Origin: Amyloporia xantha | Taxonomy: Eukaryota; Basidiomycota; Agaricomycetes; Polyporales; Adustoporiaceae | Direction of reading: 5' to 3' | Length of the DNA: 64,000 nucleotides | NCBI GenBank assembly: GCA_036971615.1 | Contig: JAYKKR010000010.1 | Coordinates: forward strand, 1 to 64,000 | Shown: positions 38,301 through 50,319 of the stretch, piece by piece | Position numbering within the stretch: the stretch's first letter is position 1 | Layout of the letters: the number at the start of each line of letters is the position of its first letter | Made by a program: the position numbers and the translations under genes | The notes under the pieces: generated by a model | The model's database searches: none | What the model saw: only the letters and a program-made list of their open reading frames with translations | What the model was told of the DNA's origin: nothing

Positions 38301-39255
38301 AGGTCTTAAATATGACCGGAAGACAGCTTAAGACAGGCTAAGTACTCAGAGTAAAAGTTAGATTTTCCTGATGTTAGGATGTTATTTTAGTCTAAGTGTG
38401 AACTAAATTGCTGGATTAAAGATCTACTGATGCATAAATCTCAAATAAATAGAAGTTTACAACAGTATATGATTCTACTTTTGAATGCAGTAATTTGAGA
38501 ACATTCATTGGCTGAGAATAAAATCAAGCAATGAAAAGGACACCATCACAGTCACTGCAAATAAATTACCATTTCATAGGCAGTGAAAACAGTAAGATAA
38601 GTGCGCAAAAGTGGTTATTTATATGGAACCATGCCTTTCACACGCCTATCTTATCATTTGTGTTGCCTGCGAAACAGTGATTTTCTTGCGGTGAGTGTCA
38701 CTTGAGATTCTCATGTTATTGTGCCTAAGATTTTCATGTAATTTGCCTCAAATTCTCATGTTAATTTTTCAGAAAATCTTGTTTTGATATTATTTTATTT
38801 TGAACTTAACCTTGAACAGCATATGAGGAAGACCGGTAATCAATAAACCAACACACTCTGATCACATTTCATCTGACCATAAGCAGAAGCTAAGACATTG
38901 AAAGAGTGATTGCCTGTTAAAAATGGCATGCTAAGAACATTAGTAACCTTAGGACCTTAGACTCTTTTTCTTATGCATGTTGCTGATGCATGCCCTCATA
39001 AGTACAAAACATTCAAAGAGAAAGGAAGAAAGTGTGTGACATTAGTGAAACCTCCTGGAGTTACTTTTGGATAGTGTTGATTTCATTATTTGTTGAAGAC
39101 TTTTGGGAATATTGGCATGAAACTTAAAAATCATATGAACCAAGAATTTGGACAATTTCACACAAGTCTCATTGAAGAATTTACGACAAATTAGCAACAT
39201 TCTGTTGTCATTTTGTTGTAAATTTTGTCTTATTCTCTTAAGTATGCCAGTGTTT
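35331..39255. other. AT-rich, CpG-depleted, gene-free block
   Basis: Composition changes abruptly near 35.33 kb to AT-rich sequence. Reading line by line I count two CpG dinucleotides between 35341 and 38580 (near 35668 and 38317), and a small cluster near 38600-38700. TpG and CpA are plentiful. No open frame exceeds about 95 codons until the junction with the next element. The block ends where the CpG-rich non-LTR retrotransposon begins. This is the footprint expected of long-term CpG methylation or a RIP-like C-to-T process on an inactive repeat. The original identity of the block is unrecoverable by eye. Confidence 0.75.
35920..36014 (-). ncRNA. Decayed tRNA-like RNA polymerase III promoter (possible SINE head)
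   Basis: On the minus strand TAGTGCAGTGG (36005-35995) matches the tRNA A-box consensus TRGYNNARNGG exactly. AGTTCAATTTT (35942-35932) matches the B-box GGTTCGANTCC except for changes that are all C-to-T or G-to-A transitions. Box spacing of about 52 bp is normal. Acceptor-stem pairing is poor, so a functional tRNA is unlikely; a tRNA-derived SINE or dead tRNA is more plausible. Confidence 0.3.
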
Positions 39256-39258
39256 AAT

Positions 39259-40132
39259 GTTGACCTCTGCGGCACAGAGACAGTGCAGATTGCCCAGCCG
39301 AAACCGGCAACACCCTCTACGGCGGCGAGTGACCAGCCCTGCACATTCCTGGCACACGGTTTCAACACTGGGGTCCAGGAACGGCTAATCGCCATGAACT
39401 GCTACTCTGCGAAGACCATCACTTTCTTCTGCAGCCGCCTCACGTGGGAAGTCCCGACCTTTCTCTGTGGAGTCATAGGACCGGAAGTCTCTAACGTATC
39501 CTCCCTGCGCCGCACGGTAGGCAAACGCCTCAACACCCAAGCGACACGGGACCTGATCACGCGCCTCGCCCGCGACCACCCCACACTACGACATATCACA
39601 GCTGAGGAGGCTATCCTCCGGGTCTTCAAATCGCTCCACATTGTTAACCTCCCAACGAAGGGCAAACATGGTGTCTCGGTACCCACCACCAATATCTACA
39701 TGGACCCGCCCGCGGTGCTCCCAGCCTCCTGGACCGAATGGCGTGACCATGTCTTCCGCATCGACTGGGGCCAGGACCAACCGAGTCTGGCCTATGGGGC
39801 CCCCCCTCGCACATGCGACGGTTGCCACGGCGCGGACCACCCGCGTGGACTCTGTCCCTATCCCCTCCTCCCCGGCTGGAATGGGCCCCCCCCCGACTAC
39901 CATCCACCCAAGCGCCCCCTCCCGACCTACCGTCTCCATCTACAACCTAGAACTCCTGGAGACCACGAACCAGGGCCCCAGCAACCCCCCGTACCCGCCC
40001 AGAGGCCGGGGAAGCGGGAGCCAACGCTACCAGAACGGAAGAGGCCAGCCGCGAGGAGTGCAGCGCGGCGGCAGGGGCAGCATGGGCAGAGGATACGGAA
40101 AGGCGATGACTTCGGACACGAACCCGTACTAA
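39259..40132 (+). CDS. LINE ORF1, Gag-like protein with CCHC knuckle
   Basis: RNA-binding structural protein of the LINE particle. The frame contains CDGCHGADHPRGLC, a C-x2-C-x4-H-x4-C zinc knuckle near 39816-39857. The upstream globular part (RLIAMNCYSAKTITFFC) is typical of fungal LINE ORF1. After a run of nine C residues (about 39885) the sensible frame switches by one, giving an RG-rich tail (GRGSGSQRYQNGRGQPRG) that ends at TAA near 40130. The frame may open artificially upstream at 39148, but those residues derive from the AT-rich flank. The shift at the C run is a natural slippage or sequencing-error site. Confidence 0.7.
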
Positions 40133-40167
40133 AAGACAGAGTAGCCACCTCCTTGATATGCCCGTGA

Positions 40168-41100
40168 ACCAAGCCAGCGCGGACATATAGTACCGACATG
40201 TTTACGACCTAACGACTGACGGAGATGACACATGACATACGAACTAGCTAAGTAGCACGAACATACATGACCTGATGACTCAATGACCCTGTGTAGCACG
40301 TCACGCACTACCTGCCTGAACCATAACACGCATGTAACCTGACCTGAACGACTATGAAAAATCCTACTAGCCTCCCCGCCCCTACCTGCGTACCATATGA
40401 AAATGCCGCGGTGAGTCGGAATTGCACATCTTCATCCAGCGAGAGGACTCCCTCTACATCGGTGCGAGCAGCCGGACGCGGGACCCAGACTTGCACAATG
40501 ACGTATCGGGAGGTGGCCACAGCGACAGGGCATTTCCAGGCCTTCGACCCGCCCTGACGCGCCCCCTAGGCCGCCCACACTTACTGACCGAGCGTACTCG
40601 CACGGGACAGGAAAGCGGCCTGGGTGTTCCCCCCCGGCGCTCTAAAATGAGGCCAACAAAGAATAAAAAAAACGGAGGCCTATTCAGGCCATGACTAGCC
40701 GTGCCGAGAGGCTTAAGTCACCTGAACAGTCCGCGCCCTCCCCGCGTGTGGCCCCGGAACTAGTACGGTCGACATCATCACCTGTGGTAGGTCTGGCGAC
40801 CTCCCCATCCTGGCTGAACGTTGTATGCCAGTCACGGTAGACCAACGACTACTCCTACAAACACAAACCCCCCCACTCCGGTCCCTGCAAATGGCCTTGG
40901 TACTTCGCTCCTCTCCGCCGGAGGAGGAGGGCCCCAACCCACCGGACCCTCCCTCGAGGATGGCACCAGAGGCAATGGTGGCGGGACCAGACAGTCTGTG
41001 GAGAACCCCGCACCCGACTGCGAGCGGTCGGAGGACGGGACCACGAACGTCGAGACCACCAGAAACTCACCACCGAGTCACACACCCTGACGACGCCAGG
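40168..41100 (+). other. Inter-ORF region of the LINE
   Basis: Separates ORF1 from ORF2. It carries Pro/Thr-rich frames at 40821-41154 that run towards ORF2 and may be its N-terminal extension. The residues just before the first ORF2 methionine (ASLLVASLN) read as the usual endonuclease start, so ORF2 may begin upstream of 41169. Confidence 0.4.
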
Positions 41101-41168
41101 CAAACCGCTCACAGTCAAACCCAATCAAAAAGAATACCCGCGCATCGCTCCTAGTCGCATCACTGAAC

Positions 41169-43508
41169 ATGCGGGGAAGAGGGGGACTCGACCCCCTCAC
41201 AGAAAACAACAAGTGGAACTCGATCAATGCCCTCCTCCGTAACCAGAAGATCGGAGTCCTCGCGCTACAGGAAACGCACCTGACAGAGGACTATATCTCC
41301 CGCCTGCGCGATATCTACGCGAGACGAATGGCAATCTACTACTTGTCGTGCCCAGACAGAGTGAACTCGAAGGGAGTAGCAATTGTCTTGAACAAGGACA
41401 TAACTAACATAGAGGGAGTGAAAGAACATATCCTAATACCAGGCAGGGCAATGATGCTGACCATCCCCTGGCATCAGGCCCACCTCCTCCGCATCCTCAC
41501 GGTCTATGCGCCCAACAACCCCACCGAGAACGGAGCCTTCTGGACCTCCCTCGACAACCTGTGGACAGAAAGTGGGATCCCTGAACCTGACATCCTCCTT
41601 GGGGACTTCAATGTTGTCGAGGACAATATCGACCGCCTACCGTCCCGCCCGGACCCGAACTCGGTGATGGCTCCCCTCCGCACCTTCATCGATAGGATGG
41701 CACTGCACGACGGCTGGCATACCACCTTCCCCAACTCACGAGCATATACCCACACCCAGCATACCGGTGACCGCCCCAGTTTCTCCCGAATCGATCGTAT
41801 ATACACCACAGAACCGATCCTGTCCACCGCGACAGACTGGCGGGTGGACGAGACACCCCTCCACTCTGACCACCGGATGGTATCGGTGCGAGTCACCCAC
41901 CGGGACACGCCCTACATTGGGAAGGGCCGCTGGACGATACCACTCTACCTCCTAAACAACCGCGCCTTCCTCCATGACGTAGACAATCTAGGCCGGCGAC
42001 TTGAAGCCAAGATCGCGAAGTGCCGCGACACCCGATCACCGACCAATAACCCACAAACCCACTTCCAGGTCTTCAAGGACGATGTCCTCCGAACAGCCCA
42101 GAAGAAAGCCCGATCCGCAGGACCAAAGATCGACCGTCAGATCCAGGCACTGCGAGTACACCTGGACATCACCCTCAACGACCCCGCAGTGGCGGAGCGC
42201 CCCGACCTCCAACTGTCTGCTGCCGTCCTACAGGAGCGGATACTTCTACTAGAACGCGGCAGACACGCATCCGCGCGCACTACGACAGCAGCGCGCTACC
42301 GACTGGAGGGCGAAACTCTGAGCAAATACTGGTCAAACATTGGCAAAGCCAAGAAACCACGAGACGTCATCTATGCATTTGCACGCCCAAACGGGCCCCC
42401 AGGCCAGTATGAAACACGGTCCGACAAGATGGCCGAACTAGCGCGCGACTACCATGATACCGTGCAAGACCAAGGGCCACTAACCCCAACCGCGGATCGC
42501 GAGGGTGTCACGATGGAGGTTCTAAGTACACTTGACCGCACGCTCGGAGACAGAGGCCAGGCATCCCTAGCCGAACTCCTCACGGAGGCCGACGTCGACC
42601 GAGCCCTCACCAGTACCGAAAATGGGAAGGCGACAGGCCTGAACGGCCTCCCGTACGAACTATGGAAGCTCCTCCGCACCGGCTACGAAGCCAAACGGGA
42701 CAGCGAAAAACCCGCCTTCAACAGCATGCATACCCTAGTCCTGGTATACAACGACATCGAAAAGTACGGCGTGGCAGAAGACACCAAATTCACGGCAGGC
42801 TGGATGTGCCCGATCTACAAGAAGAAAGATCGGAGGGAGGTGGCAAACTACCGCCCAATCACACTCCTGAACTCCGACTACAAAATCTTTACGAAGGCAC
42901 TGTCGATGAAACTCGCGACTTACGCCCCATCACTAATCCATGAGGACCAAGCCGGATTCGTCCCAGGACGCAGTATCTTTGATCAAGTTAAGCTATCCAA
43001 ATTGATGATTAACTATGCCGAAGCGGTCGAGGAAAATGGGGTCATTGTCGCCCTGGACCAGGAAAAAGCCTATGACAAGATCTCCCACGACTACCTCTGG
43101 AAGACCCTAGCCGCCTTCCACATACCAGACCAATTCACCAACACAGTGCGCTCCCTGTACGAGGGGGCGGAGACCGTCATCGTGATAAATGGCGAGCTGA
43201 GCACTCCCTTCACAGTAACGCGAGGAGTGCGCCAAGGCGACCCTCTCTCCTGTCTCCTGTTCGACCTGGCCATCGAGCCCCTCGCCTGCATGCTACGCGC
43301 ATCACCCCTACGGGGCTTCACGCTACCTGGGTCGGAACACAGGATAATCACATCCCTTTTTGCCGACGACATGACAGCCTTCCTATCGGAAGCCGATAAC
43401 TTCAGCGACCTGCAGGCTATCTTAGATAAGTGGTGTGTAGCCTCCAGAGCTAAATTTAACACTGACAAGACCGAGATAATACCAGTCGGCACCCCACACA
43501 TCAGCAAA
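41169..43508 (+). CDS. LINE ORF2: AP-like endonuclease and reverse transcriptase
   Basis: Pol protein that nicks target DNA and primes reverse transcription from the nick. From 41169: NMRGRGG start, LALQETHL (catalytic Glu of the endonuclease), ILLGDFNVVED (GDFN), RIDRIYTT and LHSDHRMV (S-D-H). The RT domain starts near residue 480 with GLPYELWK, CPIYKKKD, NYRPITLLNSDYKI, AGFVPGRSIFDQV, VALDQEKAYDKI (first catalytic Asp), RGVRQGDPLS and SLFADDMTAF (FADD, catalytic pair). The frame is uninterrupted for about 780 codons, in contrast to every host gene in the window. Homology stops at about 43490; the codons from there to 43646 derive from unrelated AT-rich DNA. With the thumb missing the enzyme is probably inactive. 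Confidence 0.88.
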
Positions 43509-43725
43509 ATCAAACATTTGTATTGTTTACCTTTTTCTCCTTATTTGGACTTGATGTCTTGTGTAAGGAAAATAAGACAATCTATAATGCGAGCGTGTCT
43601 TGCCCCAATGCGATCGACACTCTTTCTGAGTCCTTTGATGCCTTAGTTTCCTTTTCTGGTAAAATAAGACGCAAGAAGACAAAAAAGGAAAATAATAAAA
43701 CACTTTGATTTTGCTGATGCAATAC
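43498..43725. repeat. Inverted-repeat unit of about 228 bp at the LINE/hAT junction
   Basis: GCAAAATCAAA with upstream CATCA (43499-43514) recurs inverted as TTTGATTTTGCTGATG (about 43707-43722), giving 16 perfectly paired bases. Weaker complementarity continues inward (TTTACCTTTTT against TTTTCCTTTTTT on the opposite strand). It is AT-rich and noncoding, and resembles a MITE. No target duplication was found, so it may instead be an edge of a neighbouring element. Confidence 0.45.
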
Positions 43726-43734
43726 CGCACCTAG

Positions 43735-43910
43735 GGAGTGACACGGGTACCAAGTGCCCGGATCGACCTGTGACCCGACCCACGTGATACCCGCGTGGGT
43801 GCACCTGCACGGGTCACGGATGACCTGGGGTCTACACCCGGGTCGGGTACGGGTACACCGCCCGCTGGCACGGGTGTACCCGGGTAAACCCGGGTTCACC
43901 AAGAAGGGAA
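43735..43910. repeat. Subterminal repeat cluster of the hAT element
   Basis: Dense repeats of CACGGGT, ACCCGGGT and GGGTACGGGTAC in both orientations. This arrangement is characteristic of hAT subterminal regions, where transposase binds. It can fold into extensive secondary structure. Confidence 0.55.
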
Positions 43911-44978
43911 ACACGCTTACGCTTCTGAGTAATTCTCGTTTGTTTGCTGGCATTTGATGAATCACGACCATACGCTGTGCGCCGACATATGTCCCAGATA
44001 TACTTGTTTCTTGCCTCTTCGAGCTGTCTATATTCCTGGAAGTCAGACATAGCATGTGTCTGGGGCCAGAATTGTTAAGCTGATGTCTATGGGCGGCCGC
44101 GGAATACTTGGCCTTTCCACTAGCACGCGTGCTCCTCTTGGCCTTAAGCCTTGAGGTGTAGTTGCTTTGGACACTGCGATGTAAATCCCAAGCAGAATCT
44201 GTAGGTAAAAACATATTTATCTCATGCAAAAAACCGTCGTCAGCACGACTCGTTGCTCGCATGCGTGAAATCATGCAGGTCAAAAAGACTCGGTTCTCCC
44301 CAACGACGGCATTGAGCCTATTGTGCCGTTGGCGAACATGGTTTTTCTCTCTTTCAGTCATCTCCATTTTCCCACTTCTGTCCATTTTGTTTGTGATTTA
44401 TGCAGCGCGCCCTCTGCTTAACATTCAATGTCCTGCTACCTTCGCGTTTGCGGTCTCTATACTTTACGGGTATTTTCTGACTCTGGTACTCCTTGTTGGT
44501 AAGTGTTATGTATAATGAAATTTGGTTATCGTTGATGACAGATAAACGACAGGGCATTATGCATTTCCACACGTCCTACTCTTGAACAGGCTACTGCCAG
44601 TGCGGGTACGCTTGCGCCGCATGCATGTCGCTAACATGCGTCTGCGTGAATACCGCAAAGCAGTGCGGGAGAACTTGTTTACGATCTTTGTTCTCGGCAC
44701 AAGCATGCGATCAGTTCCACTCTGTGAGTTGTATTTTGAACTAACACCACGAACAATACAAGCTGAGCTACTTAGTGGTTGCATCTTCAACATCCGTGGA
44801 AGATGTGATGCAGGAGCTCCGTAGGAAGACCTTGATTCCGTCCCACACAGTGTCACACTATATCTGTGCAGCTGTACCTCACTTCCAACCACTCAACAAC
44901 TCTCGCAAGGTGGGAGAACTAGGACTAGGTCCGATGTCCCATCTCTATCTGCGGTTCCGGGTGTGTGGCGGTGGAACC

Positions 44979-46845
44979 ATGCCTGGCTCATCAGCGTCAA
45001 GCCCACGAACTCCGTTACGCAAGAAGCAACACCTTGGAAGTCAACTTGATTCAGCGACGCCCTCGACTGATGACTCACCAGCAGCCAACACGCGCAGCCA
45101 CCAATCAGGGCGTCAGTCCTCCTTACCCGCGGTCGTGCTCATATCCCCTACAAAGAAGCGGAAGAAACGGTCACATACATCTTCCGACTTGGAGGTTTGG
45201 GATCTGAGTGACGACGAAATTATTGGTGAGCTGTGATTCAGTCCTCGGGGTTATCAGCACTAATACTTTTTCACCCTGGAGGCCTGTCCCGTGGCAAATG
45301 GACCTCAAAGGTGTATGACCATTATAGTGTAACTGTGAAGCAACACTTCAATGCAGAAAAGAAGCCTGACCATCTTGAATTCTGTTTTGCTTGCAAGTAT
45401 GATCAGGCTAATCATTCCAAGCAGTATCGTGACCGAATGAAGACTGGCCAGGGTACCAAAAACCTGGCTCGCTCAATGGAGGTTTGCCTCAAGCGCAGAG
45501 GCATCCAAGGCGACAACGCAAAAGGTGCTCAGCAAACTCTTGCCGGGACCGTTTCCACATATTTGCCTGTCAAGCATCGTGCCATTATCGCTATGCGTTG
45601 TGCAGTAGCACGTCGTCCTTTTAACAGTGTGGCTGATAGGTATTATCGTGAGGAAGTCAACCTACTCCGTCCCGGCACAGCCATCCCAGCCCCTCGCACT
45701 GTATCACGAGACATTCAAGACATCTATCAGCAGGGCTCTAAGGTTGTCAAGGAGTATTTCACGGTCTGTGTCATGCACATTTTTCGAATATGGTCCTTAT
45801 GGATTGTTCGGCAGAAACTCGACCATGCCGTGCATCTGGTGATTGACGGTTGGACAGCCCCATTTGTGGCATCGTACCTAGGCATCGTGATAGTTTGGTT
45901 CGACGGCGAGAAAATCTGGTGCTCAATCTTAGAGTTTATAAGGTATGTTATCGGCATCATGGACAATGGGATAGGAACATAAACCGGCCACAGGCTGACC
46001 GAGAAACATACTGGTCTATACCTTGCGGAGGTGGTTGCTAACTGTGTCCATCGGTTCGGGCTTGAAAAGAAGGTATATCCAGCCGATAGTTCACTTTTTC
46101 AGGCCTGACCATTCTCTTATGTAGCTGCACACATTATGTATGGACAATGCGAGTAACTGCGATGCCACCGCGATCGCTCTCGAGCCTCTTGTGCCCAGTT
46201 TCCGGGGAACAATGTCGCGGACACGATGTTTTCCTCACACCGTCAACCTTATTGCAAAGGTCAACTAATCATTCCTGACGTCGGATTCAAGTTAACACTT
46301 AAAAACAGGCATTCATTTCTTTTTTCTTTCGACAACCCCAGAAAAAGAAAACTGTCAAAGTAGCAGCTGGTGCGAAGCGAAAGCGGACGAAGGACCCTGC
46401 ACGTACGGTTGCACTGCCAGATGTGGAGGAGATTGCGATCTCGCCTGATGGCGCTGGACTTCCTGGTGGTCACACTGTAGATGAGCCGCATGAAGACGAG
46501 GATTTGTCAACAGTCGACGAAGCGAAGGCTGCTCATGACGATGCGGCAGTTCGTTCTATTCATGCCCAAGCCATTGTGATTGCTCGCGAAACGTATGGCA
46601 TCACCATGACTGCAGAGGAAGAGGAACAGGCTCTGAGTCTATTCGCTAAGGTTAGTCGTAGCTCAACATAGAGCTTAAGATGTGCGTGTTAATCACAACA
46701 TATAGGTTTCAGGTTTGGCCCGCCGACTCCATGATTCGCCCACACTGCAGGAAAGGTTCGAGAAACTTGTGGACGCTCAGCCCGATCTTGCAGGCACCAA
46801 GAAAGCGCTTGACCGCCGGGTTGCAACCCGATGGAATAGTTGTTG
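44979..46845 (+). pseudogene. hAT transposase, lacking its C-terminal dimerisation domain
   Basis: Cut-and-paste transposase. Exon 1 begins MPGSSASSPRTPLRKKQ with a basic nuclear-localisation-like patch PTKKRKKRSH and ends at a donor at 45226; exon 2 starts at 45282. A BED-like finger region follows (FCFACKYDQANHSKQYRDRM). The RNase H-like core reads HLVIDGWTAPFVASYLGIV (first catalytic Asp), then after introns at about 45943 and 46074 LCMDNASNCDATAIALEP (second Asp), RTRCFPHTVNLIAK, an acidic insert (46370-46640), and RRVATRWNS (46820-46845). The domain carrying the catalytic Glu partner and the hATC dimerisation region are absent. Intron borders are good GT-AG sites. The frame within exons is clean, so truncation rather than point decay inactivated it. 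Confidence 0.75.
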
Positions 46846-47322
46846 AACGATTAGTTTCCAACTATAGTAGTCGCACTTCCATACTTGGTAGTCAGTACTT
46901 ACTCATTTCTATGATGTTCTATGACGTTCCATAGTATGCTCTTGTCTTACTTCATAGGCTCCACTTTCTTACTAAGAAATCTCCACTATGATTTCATTAT
47001 GACTTCATATCTTACTCAGATATTCTATAGGTTTCTGGATACGATTACTAAGGAGCCCACTGTCAGACACAGTTAGGATTAATCCTACCCTTACTTAGTA
47101 GGCCCATTAGGATTATCCTTGCCTTGAGATTTCTATCCGATACCATTCATCTGATAGTCCAGTGGTCAGTCAGACACTGAGATCTGTATTTTATCCGATA
47201 CTATCCTATGTCAACAAGTGTATTAGCAATCTTGTAAATCAACTTCAGGTAATATTATCGGATTTTATCGGATAGAATCCATGTAATGATACATTGAATT
47301 AATGAACAAGTAAAATACATCA
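46846..47322. repeat. AT-rich terminal region with TATCCGATA repeats, probably 3' end of the KDZ element
   Basis: Between the hAT break and the KDZ stop codon lies AT-rich DNA with repeated ATCCGATA and inverted TATCGGAT copies (for example near 47128, 47192, 47257 and 47267). Direct and inverted short repeats just beyond a transposase stop codon suggest the element's subterminal region. Its exact outer end was not identified. Confidence 0.45.
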
Positions 47323-50140
47323 TTAATTATTAGCCTTCTCTGTCAGACCATTTCCCCCTTCTGTTACCATACCTAATGGAGTCCCATCAGTACATGCACG
47401 GTCAAAATAGGTCTGACAATCCTCCCGCAGACGCTGATATACAGCAGCAGTCTTGTAAGCATATGCACGCTGCCCATATCCTCTCAATGAGTCCTCACAA
47501 CGTTCAGCCATGTTGGTCCATGCGAGTTCGTACTCCCCGTACGACTTGATTGTGTTTAGAAACTCCTGATGGAGTTTCTCAAACTCCTCCCGCCACCTAT
47601 CATAATCGGCACGCGCACGATGCCACCGCACTCGATCAACTGCAAACAACATCAACATTGAAATATAGCTCCACCGAAGTACACTCACCTTCAATGCTCC
47701 AACTCTCCTGATCATCGTCGTTGGACGGCCCATGCATCCACAACCAAGAATCCGATTTAGTCCCGTCACCAAGTTCATGAGGTGCCAGCAAATTCTTGAT
47801 CCCTAAGTGTGTATCTTTAAGTTCCTGCAAATTCGGATCATCTACTCGATGTCCAAGGACCAGAAGTGCCCGACGAGCGTTTCGGTACTTCTCCACTGCC
47901 TTGTCTTTCTCTGCAGCAATGCTCTTGAGGACATCGTTCGACCGTGTGGAGTCCTTCTGACCACGCAGATTTTTTCTCTTGTAGCTGACTCCAATGCCCC
48001 CTTTCTTGATGGCTTCTCGCACCGAACGCAGTGCGTCGTGAGCTTCCCCTTCTCGCAAACTAAGCTCGGCCTCCTGCAGGAGGTCTACACCATATTTCTG
48101 CCGTAAATCCAGCGTGTCGAAGTCCGACGGCAGGAACAGATCTTGTAGCTCCGACTCCTTAAGGCCAGTCTTGATGATCAGGGAGTGTAAGGCTGGAAAT
48201 CGGTCGTACTGTTGCTTCCGCCACGACGTCAATTCGCGGTCCAGTTTCCTTCGCATCTCTCCGATTTCGCTCAATTCAGCTGGGGTAGCATGTGCGCCAG
48301 CCAACTTCACCTTGTAGATAATCTTGCGCCTATACGCCCAGTCAGGTATACGGCAAACAGAACCAAGTAGAGACTCACTGTTGGGCTTGAATCCGTAACC
48401 CTTTGTTTACAAACAGGGCCACTCCTCGCAGTGCGCGATCGCTATACTCGTCTTGGCATTCATCGTCACAAAGAGCCTTGAACGCTTTGCCCTGTGTAGG
48501 TCCTTGTATCAACGTTAGTATAATGCTCTCGCGCTGACGACAACTCAAGACGTACCCTTCACAGATGACAACCGGTACACACTGCGCCACACCCCATCTT
48601 TGAATACTGTTCCCCTATCTTCTCCTTTCCACAGCTCAACATGTTCGGGACGCATTGTAGCCGTATAGCCGTCAAAGAATTCGAGGGTCCGTTTGCACTC
48701 GGCACGCGCGTTGGTGTAGTGCCTATACAACGAGGCACCTGGCAAGCGCAATCAATACCAGCCACCCTTACCATTTAGATGTACTTACCTTGATGCTGCG
48801 TTTTCCGCCAATTCCAATCGCCGTGATATGCATCAAGGGTCTCATGCCGATGGCCACTATTCATCTCTCTCGTTGTTGCCCCTGCCTTCTTCGCCGGGGC
48901 CCACAGGGTCTCGATAATTTCGCCTGTTGTACGGCCACAGTTCTTGTGATAGTTCAGCGAGAACCGATACTGACAATCTTCTTCATGACCAAGAGCGAGA
49001 TGCATCTTGGGGACCATCATACGTACTTTCGCAACTAAGTCCTTGAGGTGCGGAAAATGCAGTTCAAATCGCTTCAGGATATTGATGCCGTATTGGCATG
49101 CAATATCATAAAGGACGTCAACCCAGAGCAGTTCTTCTTTCCCTTCTAATGCATGTGCCAGTGCGTAATCGACATTCGCATAACTGTGGCCACCGTAAGC
49201 AACTGAGACTAACACCGACGACTGGGATGCTCACCGTTCACCCAATTGAAGGTCAACCATGCCGCATGGCAGAAAGTACCCATGCCGCGCGCAGACAGCC
49301 GCTACCACCCCTGTCACAACCGCATTCTTAAACTTCTTCCGATTCTGCATGTTTATTGCCTTGAATCGATGGCAGCCGCTTTTCTGTCAATGAGGGTCAG
49401 CCGCTAGCTCGAACGTGTGCAAAACCATCTTACCTCTTCTGTTTGAGGCACGATTTTCAAATGGTCCAGAAAGGGCTGCTCATCAACAAAATAAGCTCGC
49501 CCTTCATTCAGCGATACATCATCGGGGTCGTCAACCTTCAATTTTCGTTGTAGCGAGTGATTACCATCTAGGCTAATCTGCATACTATGAATATGTCTGT
49601 ACACGGCAAAGGGTAAGTACACCATCGTCCACACAACCATACGTAGCGACGTACTTCATGGATTCTGCTGTGTCCTTCCAATTGTCGGGCAAGTTGAAGT
49701 GATCGGCCGGGCACGTGGGACAGGCCACAGCAAAGCTCCGGCGTGGCCGCACAGATGCTGGTATAAAGTCGTCGATCCCTAAATCCTGGCCAGAGTGTTT
49801 TCTCATGGTAAGATGAGTCCATAGGCGGGTTGCACGTAGGAACTCGCGATAACGATCCTGATGGTAGAAGGTTCAGATGTGAATCAGGGTCACGGCAAGG
49901 AGAGAACTCACTGATACTCGCATAGGCAACACATTGTCGGTGTAGCGCTTCAAGGTTTCGAAATATTCGTATGCGGGAATCTTGCTCTGCACCTTCAAGA
50001 GATCAAACGCTTTGAGCATTTCGAACGTGCAGGCGCTGGCGGGGTACTTGACAGTGGCGGGAAAGAGGCCCGCTCGCATTAGCTGGTTGACATGGGTGGC
50101 GTGGCCTGCACAATGACAATAAACAAGCCGCACGTTGTAA
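47323..50140 (-). CDS. KDZ-family (CxC2-type) transposase, N-terminally truncated
   Basis: DDE transposase of the Kyakuja-Dileera-Zisupton group, which is abundant in basidiomycetes. Reading from 50140: HATHVNQLMRAGLFPATVKY and FEMLKAFDLL (post-CxC2 helix), FLRATRLW, a cysteine pair CPTCPADHFNLPDNW, SLDGNHSLQRKLK, AYFVDEQPFLDHLK and CHRFKAINMQN. The RNase H-like core is CARHGYFLPCGMVDLQLGER (first Asp), VLYDIACQYGINILKRFE (second Asp, the family's DIACQY), MVPKMHLALGHEEDCQ and TTGEIIETLWAPAKK (catalytic Glu). A helical C-terminal region (48310-47323) with PALHSLIIKTGLKESE ends at TAA. Several short introns separate these blocks. The residues upstream of the zinc cluster are missing, so the element is 5'-truncated at about 50150 next to the gypsy unit. 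Confidence 0.8.
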
Positions 50141-50319
50141 GGAATGGGTACGCGCTACCCTATGAACGGACGGTAGGGCAGGACGAGACAGCGGAATGAA
50201 GGAGAGGTGATCACACGGGACAAGGGAGCTCGGCGGAAGCAAGCATCGCATTCGAGCAGAAACGGCTACAAGACGGAGCATGGCATTCGAATGGAACGAC
50301 TACAGGACTGAACGCTAAT

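Larger units (their letters stand above)
39256..43508 (+). mobile_element. Non-LTR (LINE) retrotransposon, truncated at both ends
   Basis: Two-ORF retrotransposon with a zinc-knuckle ORF1 and an endonuclease/reverse-transcriptase ORF2. The left edge is taken at the sharp change from AT-rich, CpG-poor sequence. ORF1 lacks an obvious natural N-terminus, as in 5'-truncated LINE copies. The right edge is at about 43490-43508, where RT homology stops shortly after the FADD block and AT-rich inverted-repeat sequence starts. The thumb, any RNase H region, the 3' UTR and the poly-A are therefore missing, which is unusual for a LINE and implies a later deletion or rearrangement. Confidence 0.85.
43730..46845 (+). 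mobile_element. hAT-superfamily DNA transposon, 3' truncated
   Basis: The left part (43735-43910) is packed with direct and inverted copies of CGGGTAC/ACCCGGG-type motifs, the usual subterminal transposase-binding array of hAT elements. A spliced transposase gene starts at 44979. Transposase homology ends at RRVATRWNS (46845), directly followed by unrelated AT-rich sequence, so the C-terminal hAT dimerisation domain and the right end are lost. Neither a right terminal repeat nor a target duplication is present. Non-autonomous and inactive. Confidence 0.72.

Noticed and set aside
43582..44385. 267-codon minus-strand open frame across the hAT left end
   Set aside because: It runs through the hAT subterminal repeats and the inverted-repeat unit, has no motif, and is best explained by chance in repeat DNA.
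44340..44515. Hydrophobic plus frame that looks like membrane segments
   Set aside because: Lies in the 5' noncoding part of the hAT element, without a start context, intron signals or a recognisable family.
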